Positions 62,238 through 64,000 of a DNA stretch of 64,000 nucleotides are shown one piece after another. The notes below the pieces were generated by a model. That model saw only the letters and a list, made by a program, of their open reading frames with translations. It had not been told where the DNA came from and made no database searches. The stretch's first letter is position 1. Each line of letters starts with the position of its first letter. The position numbers and the translations under genes are program-made. The stretch covers positions 1,597,204 through 1,661,203 of the forward strand of contig NZ_GL872413.1 of the NCBI RefSeq assembly GCF_000192225.1, in the 5' to 3' direction. This DNA comes from Capnocytophaga sp. oral taxon 338 str. F0234 (lineage in GTDB: Bacteria > Bacteroidota > Bacteroidia > Flavobacteriales > Flavobacteriaceae).

Positions 62238-63062
62238 TCAATTTAATTTAAGTTTTTCTTGCTTTTTCTGTACATATTTGGCTACAAAAATACTTGCCTC
62301 ATATAATATCAATATAGGTATAGATACAATTACTTGGCTTGCCACATCGGGAGGAGTAATAATAGCAGCTACTATCAAAGTAATAATGATAGCATGCTTA
62401 CGATATTTTCGCATAAATTCAGGAGTTATCAGTCCTAACTTAGCTAAAAAATAAATAATTACAGGTAGTTCAAAAATGAGTCCACATGAAATTACAGAAG
62501 AACGTAGCATATCTATATATGAGCTTATATCAATTTCGTTCTTAACCATTTGTTCTCCACCAACTACAGAATAATTAGCAAAGAAATGAATAGATAATGG
62601 AGCTATGATATAATAACCAAAAAGGACTCCTATAAAGAATAACATAGAAGTAATTCCTATAAAACCACGAGCCAACTTTCTTTCCTTTTCATAAAGTCCA
62701 GGGGAGATAAATCTCCACATCTCATACATTAAATAGGGAAATCCAATCACAATTCCTGTCCAAAAAGATATCCAAAGGGTTGCTGAAAACTGACCTGTCA
62801 TAGTACGATTCTGAATTACTAAAGGTAACTGTTCGCTGCAAAAATTAGTCTCTGTTCCAAAAAAACGTCCTATTCTGCAAAAGAACTGATATGTAGGAAA
62901 ATCCCCTTGTGTATGAGGCAGAATAATATACTTAAAGATATAGCTTTTAAAGACAAATGCCAAAAGTGCCACACTAAGAACCACAACAATAGATCTTATA
63001 ATATGCCAGCGTAATATCTCCAGATGGCTGAGAAAAGACATTTCCTCTTGTGATTGTTCCAT
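62238..63062 (-). CDS. tatC: Sec-independent protein translocase TatC
   Basis: 274-aa integral membrane receptor for twin-arginine signal peptides. The N-terminal EMSFLSHLEILRWHIIRS (HLxELR-like) motif, six membrane helices and the periplasmic loop with FISPGLYEKERK match the family. A large first periplasmic loop (about 45-110, with two Cys) is longer than in E. coli but common in Bacteroidota. TatA is not in the window. Its start overlaps the stop of the BT_3928-type gene. Confidence 0.94.
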   Translation of the reverse strand: MEQSQEEMSFLSHLEILRWHIIRSIVVVLSVALLAFVFKSYIFKYIILPHTQGDFPTYQFFCRIGRFFGTETNFCSEQLPLVIQNRTMTGQFSATLWISFWTGIVIGFPYLMYEMWRFISPGLYEKERKLARGFIGITSMLFFIGVLFGYYIIAPLSIHFFANYSVVGGEQMVKNEIDISSYIDMLRSSVISCGLIFELPVIIYFLAKLGLITPEFMRKYRKHAIIITLIVAAIITPPDVASQVIVSIPILILYEASIFVAKYVQKKQEKLKLN

Positions 63063-64000
63063 TACAAATCTATTTTTTGAACATCATTATAGCTTACTTT
63101 TTGCTTAATTGTACCTCGTTCCAAACGGATAATTGCAGGATTGGCACGAACCATTGTCTTTAGCGTAGTAAGGTCTGTAGCATAGAAATCAAAATTCAAT
63201 CCATACTTAGTTATTAATATTTTGGCTTGTTCAGGAGAAGGAGTAAGTCCTATCACCTTATAACCTTTTTTTAACGCTTTATCTGTAAGTTTCTTTATAG
63301 GGGAGAAGCCTTTTTCATCCGCCTTAGAAAGATCATAAGAAATAATCATTAATAATTTAGATTCTTCAAGCATACTCTGAGTATAGTCCTCTCCATCTTT
63401 TTCTATTACAAAATCATGAATAGGAGGCTGATATCCTTTGGATATCTGTTCTGTTTCTACTGAAATGAAAGTTCCTTCTTCTACTTCTGGGTAAGCCCCT
63501 TGTGTAGTAATCACCTCTTCCCTATCTCCTACTTTAAATTTCCAATGATAGTCATATATTGGTTTTGGAGCATCAGAGGGAATTTCCATTCCCTTTTCTA
63601 TATTTACGCCTATTTTATAAGGGCGAAAATCAATAATAGGTAAATGCTTATGTGTATAATATACCAGCCATCCACAAGCTATAATAGTAAGCAAAAGAAG
63701 AACTATAGAAGTCCTTTGAGAATATAGAGGGGTGATATACTCTCTAAGTAACCATAAAATTATTATCAAAGCCAGAAGAATCATATCCTTAGTAAAAGAT
63801 CCCCAAGGAGTGAATTTCAAAGCATCTCCAAAACAACCACAATCAGTAACTTTATTAAAATATGCTGTATAGAAAGTAAGGAATCCGAAGAAGATAGTAA
63901 GCCCCAATAGGGATATTAAAGTGAAATGCTTAAAGGCTCCCAACAGTAATAGAACTCCTAAAATAAGTTCAAATGCCACGACGAATACAGCTATGGGATA
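63062..64000 (-). CDS. BT_3928-type protein: MauE/DoxX-like membrane part plus thioredoxin-like domain (5' end cut)
   Basis: The frame is open through the window edge (first codons read YPIAVFV before VAFELILGV), so the true start is outside; 312 residues are visible. Membrane half: four helices including FELILGVLLLLGAF and a Cys pair in KVTDCGCFGDALKFTPWG, a MauE/DoxX-type signature. A periplasmic linker (about 135-215) leads to a thioredoxin-like domain (LLMIISYDLSKAD, GYKVIGLTPSPEQAKIL, ANPAIIRLERG) without a CxxC. Probably a disulfide or redox partner for envelope proteins. Next to tatC, which exports folded proteins. Confidence 0.75.
   Translation of the reverse strand, partial: YPIAVFVVAFELILGVLLLLGAFKHFTLISLLGLTIFFGFLTFYTAYFNKVTDCGCFGDALKFTPWGSFTKDMILLALIIILWLLREYITPLYSQRTSIVLLLLTIIACGWLVYYTHKHLPIIDFRPYKIGVNIEKGMEIPSDAPKPIYDYHWKFKVGDREEVITTQGAYPEVEEGTFISVETEQISKGYQPPIHDFVIEKDGEDYTQSMLEESKLLMIISYDLSKADEKGFSPIKKLTDKALKKGYKVIGLTPSPEQAKILITKYGLNFDFYATDLTTLKTMVRANPAIIRLERGTIKQKVSYNDVQKIDL

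Noticed and set aside
1-64000. tRNA, rRNA, CRISPR or insertion sequences
   Set aside because: Read for these and found no cloverleaf, rRNA-like stretch, regular spacer array or transposase; a short tRNA could still be missed by eye.

Overview
The window looks like a stretch of core chromosome from an AT-rich member of the Flavobacteriaceae (Bacteroidota), possibly Capnocytophaga-like. Three things suggest this. Bacteroidota-specific families recur (DUF4836, DUF5606, DUF4293, DUF4301, DUF1573, a DUF2027-type Smr protein, a BT_3928-type protein, a Rho with a long disordered insert). Many genes are preceded by the Bacteroidota promoter element TAnnTTTG. Recognisable Shine-Dalgarno sequences are rare. 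I saw no rRNA, tRNA, CRISPR array, prophage or insertion sequence. The genus is inference.

Layout. 1-330: N-terminal fragment of a VgrG-like spike protein. 0.4-9.7 kb: aminopeptidase P and an Smr protein (-), an S41 protease lipoprotein and menB (+), then hflX, a DUF4836 lipoprotein, an RsmI-like methylase and a SanA-like protein (-). 9.8-12.8 kb: a tightly overlapping four-gene operon (YkoF-like vitamin-binding protein, PnuC transporter, NadR-type kinase, DUF4301 protein with pyrophosphorylase-like motifs). 12.8-20.2 kb: a remnant reading frame, PBP1A, a carotenoid/retinol-type oxidoreductase, a FadR-type regulator and HtrA. 20.4-24.6 kb: a histidine-bearing polytopic membrane protein, a YkuD_2 protein, NIF3 and a zinc-ribbon-like coiled coil without cysteines. 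24.7-32.8 kb, all minus: an unrecognised conserved protein, rnpA, an RprXY-like two-component system, coaE, ybbR, DUF5606, def, a hemerythrin protein and DUF1573. 32.9-38.3 kb: valS and clpC. 38.3-47.8 kb: a Pif1-like helicase with a C-terminal HTH, truB-TonB-like-GNAT, dapD, a degenerate Mur-ligase homologue, rho and DUF4293. 48-57.9 kb: two tandem secreted papain-fold peptidases coupled to apt, an ABC ATPase and HlyD adaptor without a permease, batB and batA, HU, fmt and ilvE. 58-64 kb: a minus-strand run of BT_3928-type protein, tatC, an unknown, a large transcription-related multidomain protein, lptB and a transketolase N-terminal subunit.

How they fit together. Most genes serve housekeeping: peptidoglycan (PBP1A, YkuD_2, DapD), envelope transport (LptB, TatC, TonB-like, MacA-like), translation (ValS, Fmt, Def, TruB, RsmI-like), proteolysis (ClpC, HtrA, S41) and cofactors (MenB, CoaE).

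The least ordinary items are these: the protein at 59566-61503, which joins an RNA-polymerase alpha-CTD-like HhH, a sigma-region-4-like HTH, HARE-HTH-like winged helices and a helicase-associated domain; the 9.8-12.8 kb salvage-type operon ending in DUF4301; a Mur-ligase-like protein that has lost its P-loop lysine and third domain; a 103-bp identical tract shared by two otherwise diverged peptidase genes, suggesting gene conversion; and several genes whose promoter element lies 4-8 nt from the start codon, implying leaderless transcripts.
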